From assembly GCA_001970955.1 (NCBI GenBank), contig MPUH01000373.1, forward strand, positions 1 through 59,785: DNA of 59,785 nucleotides, in the 5' to 3' direction. A program made the position numbers and the translations under genes. Under the pieces are notes generated by a model that was given only the letters and a program-made list of their open reading frames with translations, did not search any database and had not been told where the DNA came from. Positions 40,314 through 50,654 of the stretch are shown one piece after another (positions within the stretch are counted from its first letter, which is position 1; every line of letters starts with the position of its first letter). The DNA comes from Stentor coeruleus. Lineage: Eukaryota; Ciliophora; Heterotrichea; Heterotrichida; Stentoridae.

Positions 40314-41816
40314 CTATGAGTTTTGTTTAGCCATATAAGCTTGCATAAGTTTTGGAAACCTTTTATTAAGCTCATTTACTTCATAATCACTTAATTTCCT
40401 GGCAAATATCATATTAAGTTTATCTTCAATAAGTGATGTGTATTTAGTAAAATATTTTATCACATTTCTCGGTTTAATATCAATTAATGAATTTGCTCCT
40501 AATAATTGTAATGAAATTCGAGTTACAGAACTACATAAACTTCCCATTATAGTACCTAAGTTTGCAAGCATTTTATCGTTTTCATCTATCATTTTGTTTT
40601 TATTTTTAAGGTTTAATTCAATACGCTCAAACTCTTTATTGTTTATTTTACGATCATCTTCATGGTTTAAGACTATATCATTAAGCTCGGTTGTAACTTT
40701 TTTGTGTTCTGAACTCAACATTTCAATACGGTTCAAAGATTGCACCGCAGCAATTTCTAGCATTTCAGTGTGTTCCTTAAATATCTTATAACTCTCAAAA
40801 ATATCTTCAATCTTACTAGTAAATGACACTTCTTTTAATTTGATATATTTATTCTCCAATGTATCCTGTTTCTTTAAAAAGTTCTCATAATTCTCCACAG
40901 ACTCTTCATCTTTCTCAATTTTACTCAAAATCGATTGTAAATTTTTAATCTTCTGTTCATGTTTCTCATGTAAATGCATTTTCCCATTCAAATTATACTC
41001 TTTTTCTAATATACTCTTAAGTTCTTTTTTCTGTTTAAGCTTAACAAGATTTTTTTGATATTCATCTTCCTTACGTTTTTCTAAACTTTTGATTTCCTCG
41101 TTTATTATTTGAATATTTTTCATTATTTCCCCAGTTTCTCTTATATGTCTTTCTATAGAATTTTCTAGTTCAGTTATCTCACGTTTTTCTATATAAACTT
41201 TTTTTTTCATATTTAAAACTGGGGGTTCTGTAGTTAAAACTATACTTTTACGGTCTCTGAGCATATAATTCAATGTTTCTATATAGTAATTTTCATTATT
41301 TAAAGCTTTTTGGATCTCGTTATACTCAAGCTGCCTTTTTTTTAATGTTAAAACCAACTCGTCAATAGGATCTTTTTGTATATAAGATAGTTCGAATTTC
41401 AGTTTTTTTAATAGTTGTTCCTTTCTATCGGCTTCATCTTTAGTTTTATTGTATTGTTTTTGCTTTAAAGATACTATTTTTTGCAAAGCAGTGATTTCTT
41501 TACAAAGATTGCTATCTAAATCCCAAGACATTATTCGGGTTGATGGCCTTGTTGATGGCATTTCAAGATCTTTGCTTACTCTTAATAACAAAGATTCTAA
41601 TTTACTTGGACTTGGAGCTTTAGGTGAAGTTAGATTCCTTTGGGTAAAAGTTCCCCAAGATGTTGAGATTTTGGACTTTTTAGTTTTTGTAGGCTGTAAA
41701 AAACCTGAAGATACAGTTTTTGGAGTTTTTGTTAGATTGGGAAGAAGTACTTGGTTTTCTATATCAAAAGTTATTATCTCAGTGAAATTAAATATGCCTT
41801 TCGGAGTTGATTCCAT
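40314..41816 (-). CDS. Coiled-coil protein, possibly ciliary
   Basis: A 500-residue protein starting MESTPKGIFNFTEI at the first true ATG (41816); the frame upstream has only a TTG. The N-terminal 90 residues are disordered with TP/SP sites (LTKTPKTVSSG, NLTSPKAPSPSK). Residues of about 100-430 are almost continuous coiled coil (CKEITALQKIVSLKQKQYNK, EITELENSIERHIRETGEIM, KHEQKIKNLQSILSKIEKDE, LNLKNKNKMIDENDKMLANL). A short globular tail follows (LQLLGANSLIDIKPRNVIKY, then NELNKRFPKLMQAYMAKQ). The plan recalls outer-arm docking or other axonemal coiled-coil proteins, but no specific signature is visible, so the family is open. Confidence 0.75.
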   Translation of the reverse strand: MESTPKGIFNFTEIITFDIENQVLLPNLTKTPKTVSSGFLQPTKTKKSKISTSWGTFTQRNLTSPKAPSPSKLESLLLRVSKDLEMPSTRPSTRIMSWDLDSNLCKEITALQKIVSLKQKQYNKTKDEADRKEQLLKKLKFELSYIQKDPIDELVLTLKKRQLEYNEIQKALNNENYYIETLNYMLRDRKSIVLTTEPPVLNMKKKVYIEKREITELENSIERHIRETGEIMKNIQIINEEIKSLEKRKEDEYQKNLVKLKQKKELKSILEKEYNLNGKMHLHEKHEQKIKNLQSILSKIEKDEESVENYENFLKKQDTLENKYIKLKEVSFTSKIEDIFESYKIFKEHTEMLEIAAVQSLNRIEMLSSEHKKVTTELNDIVLNHEDDRKINNKEFERIELNLKNKNKMIDENDKMLANLGTIMGSLCSSVTRISLQLLGANSLIDIKPRNVIKYFTKYTSLIEDKLNMIFARKLSDYEVNELNKRFPKLMQAYMAKQNS

Positions 41817-42778
41817 TATTAATATAAGGATCAATTAGGTTTTAAATGCTTTTGAGGGTTTTTAGGATTTTGGGTGGATTTTAGGTCGGAGTAGTTTTTG
41901 AAGCTAATTTTTTGTGTTAAAAGAAGGGTGGGTGTAATAAAATTGGAATTTTTATATAGAGTATGAATAGAATAGAAAAGAAAATAATGAAAATTCAAGC
42001 AAAGATGAAACTTGACTGTAAAATGTGATGAAGATTTTAATATTTTCTATATAACTTATCGCTTGAAATTTATTAATCAGAACTTAATTTCAAAAAAATC
42101 GTGTTTTCCTTTAAAACCAATCTTAAAGCTACTACATTATATAGATATATTATACTCAAGTCATTAAAAAAATATTTTCCATAAAAAAAACTCAGAATCT
42201 TAGCAGTTAAACTATTCTTAGAATTTACTTAAAAAGAATATCAAACTGTAATTTTTATATAATTTCAGATAAAAACATATGATTAAAACAAGTTAGTGAT
42301 AATGAAAAATATCAAATTATATAAAAAATACAGAATGATACTAATGAAATAAAATATATAAAAGAGAATTTGAACTAGAAATTTTATAAAACAAATAATT
42401 TACGAAGAATTATATAAGAAGCAAATAACCTGCAAGAATTATGAAAAAGAAAATATCAGAAGGATTAGGAACTAAAGTAATATAAGAGAGTTAAAAAAAA
42501 TAAAAATAAAAGGAACACGATTTATAATTTTATCAAGAGATTTTGAAGAAAATTAATAGAATGAGAAATTTTAAATTTTTTGTATAAAAGAAATAAGCAT
42601 AAGTAGAAGTTTAATTTAAGTGATAATAATTTAAGCTAGGTGTTTTTTTTTATAAAGCTATATAATACCCAATTAAAAATAAAATGATATATTAAAGGGG
42701 GCTTTATATATAGTTTAAAATAGGATAATGACTAAAAAAATGTATGGAGTTAAAAATTTTACATGTGTATTTAGATTA
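41817..42778. other. Intergenic region
   Basis: A-rich on plus with no open frame of note. The first 100 bp are G-rich, as upstream of other minus-strand genes. I see no gene or RNA. Confidence 0.5.
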
Positions 42779-43036
42779 CTAGCCACGGAATCCGGACATT
42801 TCCATATAAAGCCTATACAGAGAAGGTAAATAGAGTTCAGGCTGGTTATCTAACTCCCTTAAGCAATTCAATAAATTTTGATAAGTCTCGATATCCTCAG
42901 TAATAAGCCTCAGCTCACTATTAAAATGGTTTCTTTTTGCTGCACCTCTGGCATTAGCAATTTTATTCTGGGCAATGCTTTTCGCTCTTTTCAAATCATT
43001 TAATTTCATCTGTAGCTCTAAAGTACTTCTCATCAT
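42779..43036 (-). CDS. Small helical protein of 85 residues
   Basis: The frame MMRSTLELQMKLNDLKRAKS ... YRLYMEMSGFRG is rich in Leu, Arg, Glu and Ala and is predicted as two long amphipathic helices forming a coiled coil (KIANARGAAKRNHFNSELRL, then EDIETYQNLLNCLRELDNQ). Its composition is clearly protein-like compared with the A-rich flanks. A stop lies seven codons upstream of the ATG, so this start is favoured. It sits 130 bp downstream of the EF-hand gene on the same strand. I do not recognise the family. Confidence 0.6.
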   Translation of the reverse strand: MMRSTLELQMKLNDLKRAKSIAQNKIANARGAAKRNHFNSELRLITEDIETYQNLLNCLRELDNQPELYLPSLYRLYMEMSGFRG

Positions 43037-43166
43037 TTTTATAAGTATAAATCCTTAGCATATCTTCTAATCCATAATTAAAACCTTAAAAATATTTACC
43101 TGTTTTTCACATATAAAATTGTATTTAAGACAGTTTTTATAGCACCCATAAACATCATTACATAAA

Positions 43167-43517
43167 TTAATCTAGTTTCTTAGAATTCATACTACGAATC
43201 CCTTTAAACTGAACCCAAGACCCTCTGTTCCGTAAATTAAGCAGCTCATCCTGTATATCTTTTTCAGAATGCCCACTTTTTTTTACTTTAGTCCAGAACG
43301 CTATCCATTCTTTTTCATCAATTTTCTCATTTTTGTCTATATCAACAGCTTCAAATATAGCTCTTGTATTTATTTTAGCATAATTATCATGCCAGAATTT
43401 CAAAGTTTCATGTATGTCTATGCAATTACTCCCATCAGTATCAATTTCTTTGAAAATATCAATCACTAGTTTCTTTACTCCAGGGGAAAGCCCTTGTTTT
43501 GCAACACAACTTCCCAT
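43167..43517 (-). CDS. Small two-EF-hand protein with N-acylation signal
   Basis: A 116-residue calcium-binding protein. MGSC at the start fits N-myristoylation at Gly2 and palmitoylation at Cys4, so it is probably membrane-attached. EF loop 1 is DTDGSNCIDIHE (residues 26-37) and loop 2 DIDKNEKIDEKE (59-70); both have the acidic ligands at positions 1, 3, 9 and 12. The Trp-rich helix after loop 2 (WIAFWTKVKK) and a basic tail (NRGSWVQFKGIRSMNSKKLD) complete it. It resembles short neuronal-calcium-sensor or CDPK regulatory pieces, but there is no kinase domain. It is the last of four adjacent genes on minus. Confidence 0.82.
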   Translation of the reverse strand: MGSCVAKQGLSPGVKKLVIDIFKEIDTDGSNCIDIHETLKFWHDNYAKINTRAIFEAVDIDKNEKIDEKEWIAFWTKVKKSGHSEKDIQDELLNLRNRGSWVQFKGIRSMNSKKLD

Positions 43518-43592
43518 TTTTTGTATTATATATAGAGATGTTTTTTAAGAGTTTTAAGTAATTTTTAGATAACATTTAGGGTTTATAAAGGA

Positions 43593-43759
43593 GAAAGATA
43601 GGAAATATATGAGGTATTGATGTAAGGAGAGGTGTAGAATTGAAGATAATTTATAGGATAGATATGGAATATGAGNGAAAGATAGGAAATATATGAGGTA
43701 TTGATGTAAGGAGAGGTGTAGAATTGAAGATAATTTATAGGATAGATATGGAATATGAG
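43593..43759. repeat. Contig-end duplication around N at 43676
   Basis: 83 bp at 43593-43675 recur at 43677-43759. Confidence 0.9.
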
Positions 43760-43990
43760 GTTTAAATGGAATTAGATATTAGAATTTTTTTGTAATAAGA
43801 GTATTAAAGGTTTAAGGGTTTGATATGGAAGTGTGATATTTTTAGTATTAGAAATTAAGTTATATGGTATTTTGNGGTTTAAATGGAATTAGATATTAGA
43901 ATTTTTTTGTAATAAGAGTATTAAAGGTTTAAGGGTTTGGTATGGAAGTGTGATATTTTTAGTATTAGAAATTAAGTTATATGGTATTTT
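43759..43990. repeat. Contig-end duplication around N at 43875
   Basis: About 115 bp at 43759-43873 recur at 43876-43990 with one substitution (gtttgatatgg against gtttggtatgg). Confidence 0.9.
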
Positions 43991-45486
43991 TATAGAAAAT
44001 ATTATATTTTTATGAAAGTAGACAGTTTTAGGGTATGTTTTGGAGTAGTTTAGTAAAGAAAATGTAGTGAACTTGGAAAATAAAGGGAAAGGTGGTAACT
44101 GTAAGTGATAAATAAATATAGATTTGAATATTTATTGTGGTATATAAGTTTTACTTAAAGGATATGATCTTTATAATAAGAATAGTTTTGAAAAAGTTTT
44201 TTATAGGATAAAATTTTAATTGTATATTGATTATTAGAACTACATTAAAATTTATACAATAATTGTATTCTTTCTATTATATTATATAAAAACAGATTTC
44301 CTTATAGTAAAACTTATTATATCATCCCATAAAAAAACTCTCATTTTCGCATATTCTAATCAGCATGCTTCTTAAATATAACTTACAAAGTTTGATCTAT
44401 AATGAACTTTTCTTATTAAAATCATATCTCTAAAGGAAAAAAAATATTAACAAAATTTACTTCAAAAACCAAAAAAAATCCATTTAACGATCCTGCATCT
44501 TAAAATTTCTAATAAAAATCATTTCCCACCTAGCACTAAACCCTCTAAATCATCCCAAAACCTTATTCTTACATAAAATCATTAACTTTTCTTCACTTCT
44601 TTCCCATGAACTCCAACCCATTTTTTTTCAGTCAAAAATCATTTTTTCCAAACATACTATCCAACAAAGCAAACCCAAAAAATAATCAATTATTTCACCA
44701 AAATCCTCTTTTCCCTAATCATTTAAACATATAATTAAATTTCCACCATACAAATCCTACAAATTCTTTTAAAAAACATCTTATTTCCCAGCTCTCTTCA
44801 TCATAACCCTCATCGAATTTTCATCTTTAAATACCCCAAAACACAATATAGTCTTCTAAATCTTACAACAATAAAAACCCTTTAACATAATAAATCTGAC
44901 TACAATCATCAAAGTATATAAAAACTATTTTTATCTACTTAGCAATTTAATCATAATATCCTTATAAAACTGTGAAAATCATCATTTCATACAAACCAGA
45001 GTATTTTTTGCACTAAATAGGAAATACTATATTAAATCTCAATCATAGTCTCATACATCATATTTTATTTACCCTAATATATATTACAAATTATCCCACA
45101 AAGATCCCAATAATAAAAACTTCCTAGTCTATATCTAAGACTACAACAACCAATTTCTAAACATCAAAATATCAGTTATTTCAATTCTTAACAGACATAT
45201 AAAACATTTTCTACTAACAAAGCCAAGTCTTTTATAAATACAAAAAGATTTTATCTAGTAACACCATCAAAATCCCTATAAAAATAGTTTTTTTTTTCAC
45301 AGATCTAAAATGTTCATAATCAAAAATCCCTCTCACTTTTCCCTTATAAACTTAATATCACACATATACTAAAAGATTTTTTTTTATAATCTTCATCTAG
45401 TTATCATGAAACTATCAACATCTATTCACACTTACTAAAATTCCATTAACTCAGATCATATACATCACTTATTATATATTTCAAGT

Positions 45487-46125
45487 ATGGAAGCTAACGA
45501 AGCAAAAAAAAAGCGTAGGTCTAAAGCAGATAGTGAGGGTCGAACCTATACATGTGAATGTGGGAAAAGTTACTTCAGCTACCAAGCTTTGTATACTCAT
45601 AAAAAAACCAAGCATTCAGAATCAATTTCTGTAGAGGATCTCCCTAAGAAAAAAAGAGGTAGGCCACGGCTTAATAAGCCAAGTAATGATGAAGAACCTC
45701 TACCAAATTTAGTGATAAATAACGATCCAATTACTCATATAATGAAAAATTGGAATGAAACAGAAAAATCAGGGACTTGTGATGAGATATTCGCTGAATT
45801 TCTCATAGAAAAACAAGGGAAGTTGCCTGAAGATGAGTATAATGCGACTAAAATTAGTGTTTATAACCTTCGGGAATGCATTAACAAGAATTATGAACGT
45901 TTGGATGCTGAGAATTTCTTGGAATATGAATCTGATTATACTGTATGTGAAAAGCCAGGGATGATCCCTAATATATCTAATTTTTACATTATCGATTTTC
46001 TGCCAAAAGAAATATCGGATTCAGATAAAGATAGGGAAATCCAGTTTATGCTAGAATTCTGCAAATGGCTCAATGAGAATAATTATACTGAACTGGAAAT
46101 AGCCATTAGTTCCTTAATAGAATAA
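45487..46125 (+). CDS. C2H2-like zinc finger / AT-hook protein
   Basis: A 212-residue probable DNA-binding protein. A single zinc finger uses Cys23, Cys25, His38 and His43 (YTCECGKSYFSYQALYTHKK). The Cys pair is spaced by one residue instead of the usual two or four. An AT-hook-like KKKRGRPRLNKP follows at residues 54-65, and the N-terminus is basic (KKKRRSK), consistent with nuclear import. The C-terminal 130 residues are acidic and helical (FLIEKQGKLPEDEY, QFMLEFCKWLNENNYTELEI) and may be a dimerisation or partner domain. As I recall, ciliates have many proteins with this short C-x-C finger and a GRP motif, so it is probably a lineage-expanded family. Its target is unknown. Confidence 0.8.
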   Translation: MEANEAKKKRRSKADSEGRTYTCECGKSYFSYQALYTHKKTKHSESISVEDLPKKKRGRPRLNKPSNDEEPLPNLVINNDPITHIMKNWNETEKSGTCDEIFAEFLIEKQGKLPEDEYNATKISVYNLRECINKNYERLDAENFLEYESDYTVCEKPGMIPNISNFYIIDFLPKEISDSDKDREIQFMLEFCKWLNENNYTELEIAISSLIE

Positions 46126-47131
46126 CTCTATAATCATAATTTTCTATCTAAGTTTATGTTTTGGTGATTCACCATTTTCTTTGACACTTTTAGGTTACAC
46201 TTAACACTCAATACTATATTGCTCTCAAATTTTCTGCACTAAAACATTTTATAGTAAATCCAAGAGTTAAAACCTTCTACTTGATTTCTCATATCTTATA
46301 GGGCTATAAACCTCAATTCTTNAATCCAAGAGTTAAAACCTTCTACTTGATTTCTCATATCTTATAGGGCTATAAACCTCAATTCTTTTAATCCTTTAAT
46401 CTTTTCATATTAAATATAATAGTTTATAACCCTCCTTTATTATCATCGAAACAGTATTTAATCATAATTCTTATAGTGAAATAAAAAAATCACCTTGTTA
46501 GAAATATTGAAACTTTTACCTTTTGGTCTAAAGTTACCATGGATTACAACCATAAAAAAATGTAACCTTATAAGTAAAAAATATAATAAACCTTACAATC
46601 ATTTATATTATCTCATAAATTTGAACCATAAAAAACCCTTAAAAGACATGATTAAACATTAGTTACTAAAACGAGTATATACACTCTTAAGACTATTAAA
46701 TCAAAGTTTTATTCTAAATAATGTATTATCAAGTAACAATAAAATATATATCTAGTATTGTCTTATGCAAAAAATCACTATATGGTATAATTTTCTTCCA
46801 ACTAAACCATATAATTTTTTCTATCAAATTACTAGTGCTTTGCCTTAAGATTTATATAACCCTTCTATTTCAACATGAGTTTAAAATGACCATACTAACA
46901 AATAAAGGAAAAATACAAGATAATAATCTAAAAACTAACACTTTAGTATCAAATACTCTTAATAATCTCTTAAATATAAACAAAAATCTCAGTTCCACAT
47001 AAAACCTATAAAATAATCCAAAACTTCACATAAAATCTTTTCAATCCTAGTATAAAACCTCTTATACACCTTATCTCCTATACTACAAGCATACCCATAT
47101 CCTAATTAAAACATCTCTAAACCTAATTAAA
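46126..47131. other. Intergenic region
   Basis: AT-rich, with an assembly duplication at 46257-46387. A 93-codon frame at 46721-47002 looks like composition-driven noise. C-rich near 47000-47130, upstream of the next plus gene. Confidence 0.5.
46257..46387. repeat. Contig-end duplication around N at 46322
   Basis: 65 bp at 46257-46321 recur at 46323-46387. Confidence 0.9.
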
Positions 47132-49144
47132 ATGGAATCAATCTACACAGTATCCCCAAAATAGGAAGCTTGTGCAAACAAAGATGTTAAACCTCAAAAC
47201 ATTATCCTAGACTTCCTCACAAATCAAAACCCATCATTGACTATTGATTCTTCAAATAATTCCTTAGTAATTCCTATACAGAACGACAATGATTTTTTCA
47301 GTATCTGCACCTTACTAAACAACTCCCCAAGTCATCTTAAAAACCTTATCTTAACCGGTGAGCCAATATCTGAAATTTCTTTACAATACCTAGCCAAAGG
47401 TCTTGATTCTAATCAAACTTTAAACAAAATCTCTTTAACAAAACTATCTTTACGTAATTCAAAAAGTTTTATCTCATTAACCATCTCCTTACAAAAATGT
47501 TTAAATCTTGAATCTATAGACCTTTCTTATAACCTCTTAGATGATAATACATGTCCTCATATATCAAAACTTATAAACTCAGATAAAGCCCCATTTGTGA
47601 ATTATTTGAATCTAGACCATAACAAAATATCAAGATTTTCTTTTGCATCAAGTATAAACAAAAACAAATCCTTACTATATTTTTCAATTAATTCTAATCC
47701 TTTGGAGTATATGAATTTTATATCTTTACTTGAAATCCTTACTGTTAATAAAAACTTACAGAATTTAGGGATTAAAGGAATGGGTTTTAAAGGTCCTGCA
47801 CCTATAAAAGAGAATCCTTCAGGGTTGTTGAATATACAGGAATCTATAGTTTTGAAATTGGCTAATGTGCTTAGATATTCATATATACATTCGATAAGTA
47901 TAGATTTAGATCCAAATACAAATTTACAGTTAAAAGAATTAGAGAATACAATAATTAAACATAATAAAACAATTATAAAGATTGAAAGCCCTTTTATTGA
48001 TTGGGAAAATACTACCGGAACTTTAATGCGGATATACAAAGGATTAAAAGCTAATGCTTGGTTTAATGAAGGAAATCTTTTTGTCCCAAAAGACTTAGAA
48101 GAGATTATTAATATTAAAAAAACATATAAAAATACCAGCCAAACAAACTTGGAAGATAAAAAAACACCTAAGAAGAATCAGAAAAGAGATAAAATTAAAA
48201 GGGTAAATTCTTGTGATAGTAAAAATTCTGATACTGTTACTATGAATAATAGCAAACTCGTAAGAGAAATGTCTTTTGGTAAGGCTTCATTGAGTAAATA
48301 TACTAATGAAGAGGATAATTTAATGATTTTTATACAGACAATGAATGATAGAATAGTTGGAATGGAAGAAAAAATATCGAATTATACTAGCAAAACTGAT
48401 TTATTGTTGGAAAAAGTTGATGCTAGGATTGAGAAGAAAAACTCTGAGGAGATAGTTTGTGTTTTTAAGTTACTTGGAGATATACAGGAGAGGATGGATA
48501 GGTTTGAAAAAGATAAAATTAGTCAGAATGAGGTTATTGAAGGATATATCCAAAAACTTAATATGCTCAAATCAACAAAAAATCCTTTAGAGCAATCAAG
48601 AAAATCCTTACGACATATTCGTCCTCAAAAGTCTCAAAACAAGAGCTTTGAAACCCAAGAAATCATAAACTTTGAAGATACAGAAAAATCATCAAAATCA
48701 AAGAATGCTAAAGATAAGATATCAAGACTTGAACAAAGGGTTGACAGAATTGAAAAGAATTCACTAGAGCTAGGGAAAGTAAAACAAGATCTCAAAGGGA
48801 CAACAGTAAGAAATAATTAGGAAAAAGTGATGAATTTAGAAAATATGCTTAATAGTATAAAGGAAACACCTAAAAAGTATATAAATGAAAGGATTTGGGA
48901 TACAGAAAAGAGGATAGATGGCTTTGGAATACTTCCTAGAGAGTCAGAAAGTATTGTCATGAATGCTTTGTTGGAAAAAGCTCATTATGAAAGGATTAAT
49001 AATAGCTTAAGTCGACCTAAGAGCCAGTTAAGTAGCTTTAAAGATACACGCGGAACACCCAGTACAGAGACAAAACCAAGTTTAAGATTAAAAGACCTTA
49101 GTTTTAGAGAGGATTGGCCTTCTTATAAGCTGAAATACTCATAA
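47132..49144 (+). CDS. LRR / coiled-coil protein, three exons
   Basis: A 660-residue protein encoded by exons 47132-47149 (only six codons, MESIYT), 47165-48805 and 48821-49144, joined across two 15-nt introns. Without splicing the frame would lack an ATG start and would stop at the second intron. Residues of about 45-270 are irregular leucine-rich repeats of the RNI type (LKNLILTGEPISEISLQYLA, NLESIDLSYNLLDDNTCPHI, FVNYLNLDHNKIS). A basic, Ser-rich linker follows. Residues of about 390-580 hold coiled-coil segments (MNDRIVGMEEKISNYTSKTD, KISRLEQRVDRIEKNSLELG). The C-terminal exon is charged and Ser/Pro-rich. LRR plus coiled coil suits a centrosomal or axonemal scaffold, such as the CEP78 type, but I see no decisive match. 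Confidence 0.85.
47150..47164 (+). other. 15-nt intron 1 of the LRR/coiled-coil gene
   Basis: GTATCCCCAAAATAG, phase 0, acceptor TAG in frame. It follows a first exon of 18 nt. Confidence 0.88.
48806..48820 (+). other. 15-nt intron 2 of the LRR/coiled-coil gene
   Basis: GTAAGAAATAATTAG, phase 0, acceptor TAG in frame. Removal joins the frames ending at 48820 and continuing to 49144. Confidence 0.9.
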
Positions 49145-50654
49145 TTAATAGTAAATATTATTAAATGCTTACTTTTTATATATGATATTTTTACCATATT
49201 GACTTAAAGATATTTTTTTTTGAGCTTTTTCTTTGGCCCGTCGCGAATTTTATCAGAATTTTTTATATCTTTATTGAAATTACCAATATGGAAGCCAAAA
49301 AATCGTATTTAGTATAATAATCTATGTGCTAAGTCTTTGATTATAGTATCGATTTGAGCAATTTTATATAAGATTCACTATTTTTAGAGTCTTATAAGCT
49401 GTTTAATATCAGAAAAAAATTGAAAAATAGCTAAAATCGTCAATGGAATAAAATCTGATAATAATTTTCAGTTAGCAAGCTCAGATTTAGGCAAAAAAAA
49501 GTCTAGAAAATCTTTCCTGTCTTGTTTATGCTAAAATTAATCTTTATTTCATATCCAAAGCTTGATTGTTTCCTGTTTATCTTTAAACTAACACAAAATT
49601 TTAGCTTTGAATATTGATTTTCCCATAAAACTCGTCTTAAAGGGCAATATGATTAAAATCTAGCATAAAATTATTAGATAAAATCTTAAAAGCATATTAA
49701 ACCCCCTTTGGGCTCTATGCAAAAATTCAAAGCTTAAAACATAAACTTCAAAATAAAAATGCACAGAAATCTAAATCAAACCCTAGTAAAAAGAGTATTT
49801 AATACAATCATCAGAGTAGGTATAAGAGAAAATTAATAAACATCATATGATTTGAAAAATGATTTCATTTTAAAGCTTATTTCTAATAAACTATTAAAAT
49901 ATATCTTATAATATCATATAATATATATTATATTTGAGATCTAATTACTTTAAGTCTATATAAAAAAACCTAATATTTATTACTAGAGCATTTATTATAA
50001 ATATATGAGTTTTATCAGAAGCTAATTTTGGTATAAACTTGAATTTCTATATACATTTTCTAGTATAAAATAATAGATTTAATATCATCATAATGATTAA
50101 TTAAGTAGGACTATATATAATTTCAATATAAATTTTACATAGTTTTTCTAGTCATATAAAAGTATTTCTTACATATTTCAAATGAAGTTATGAATTGCGA
50201 TAGAATTTCTTTTATTTTTGATTTGTGCTGTAAAATCTAGAGACTGCTTTAATTCACTTCCTAGTAAGTTCTTTAAAATAGATATTTTTATATGAGCCCT
50301 TTACCTTAATTTATCCTACCTTAGAATATTATCTCTATTACTTATATTTATTATAATTATTTTAAAAGTTTTATAAGTATTTTACTTAAACCTTCTTTTG
50401 AAATCTAAATATATTTTTAAAGTCTCTAGTATATAGTTATATTGCATAATTTACTTCATAGGTAGATTTCTATTCTTACTGTCCTAGAAGCATATTAAAT
50501 CTTTAAGAAATACTAAATCAGATATAAATCAACTATAGTCAATATAAAATTATCAAAGTTTAAGATGATAAAAATCTGTGTTTTCCACATATAATTTAAT
50601 GTATTTTTTGCTTTATATAAATAGGCTGTATTTTTGATTAAATTATATATAAAA
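49145..50654. other. Intergenic region upstream of the Cys/His-module gene
   Basis: AT-rich. The segment of about 49180-49305 has a diverged direct copy at about 56770-56895, beyond the other end of the next gene. No gene is seen. Confidence 0.5.
49182..49305 (+). repeat. Diverged dispersed repeat, copy 1
   Basis: Shares gaattttatcagaattt and ccaatatggaa, spaced alike, with 56773-56893 on the same strand. I estimate about three quarters identity by eye. Confidence 0.65.

Larger units (their letters stand above)
43518..45486. promoter_or_regulatory. 2-kb divergent intergenic region with composition switch
   Basis: Plus strand is G-rich and C-poor at 43520-44200 (upstream of the minus EF-hand gene), then C-rich and almost G-free at about 44320-45480 (upstream of the plus zinc-finger gene). 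Two assembly duplications lie in the left half. No gene is seen. Confidence 0.55.

Noticed and set aside
46721..47002. 93-codon plus frame
   Set aside because: Composition is dominated by Ile, Leu, Asn and Lys from AT-rich sequence; no motif and no link to the next gene.
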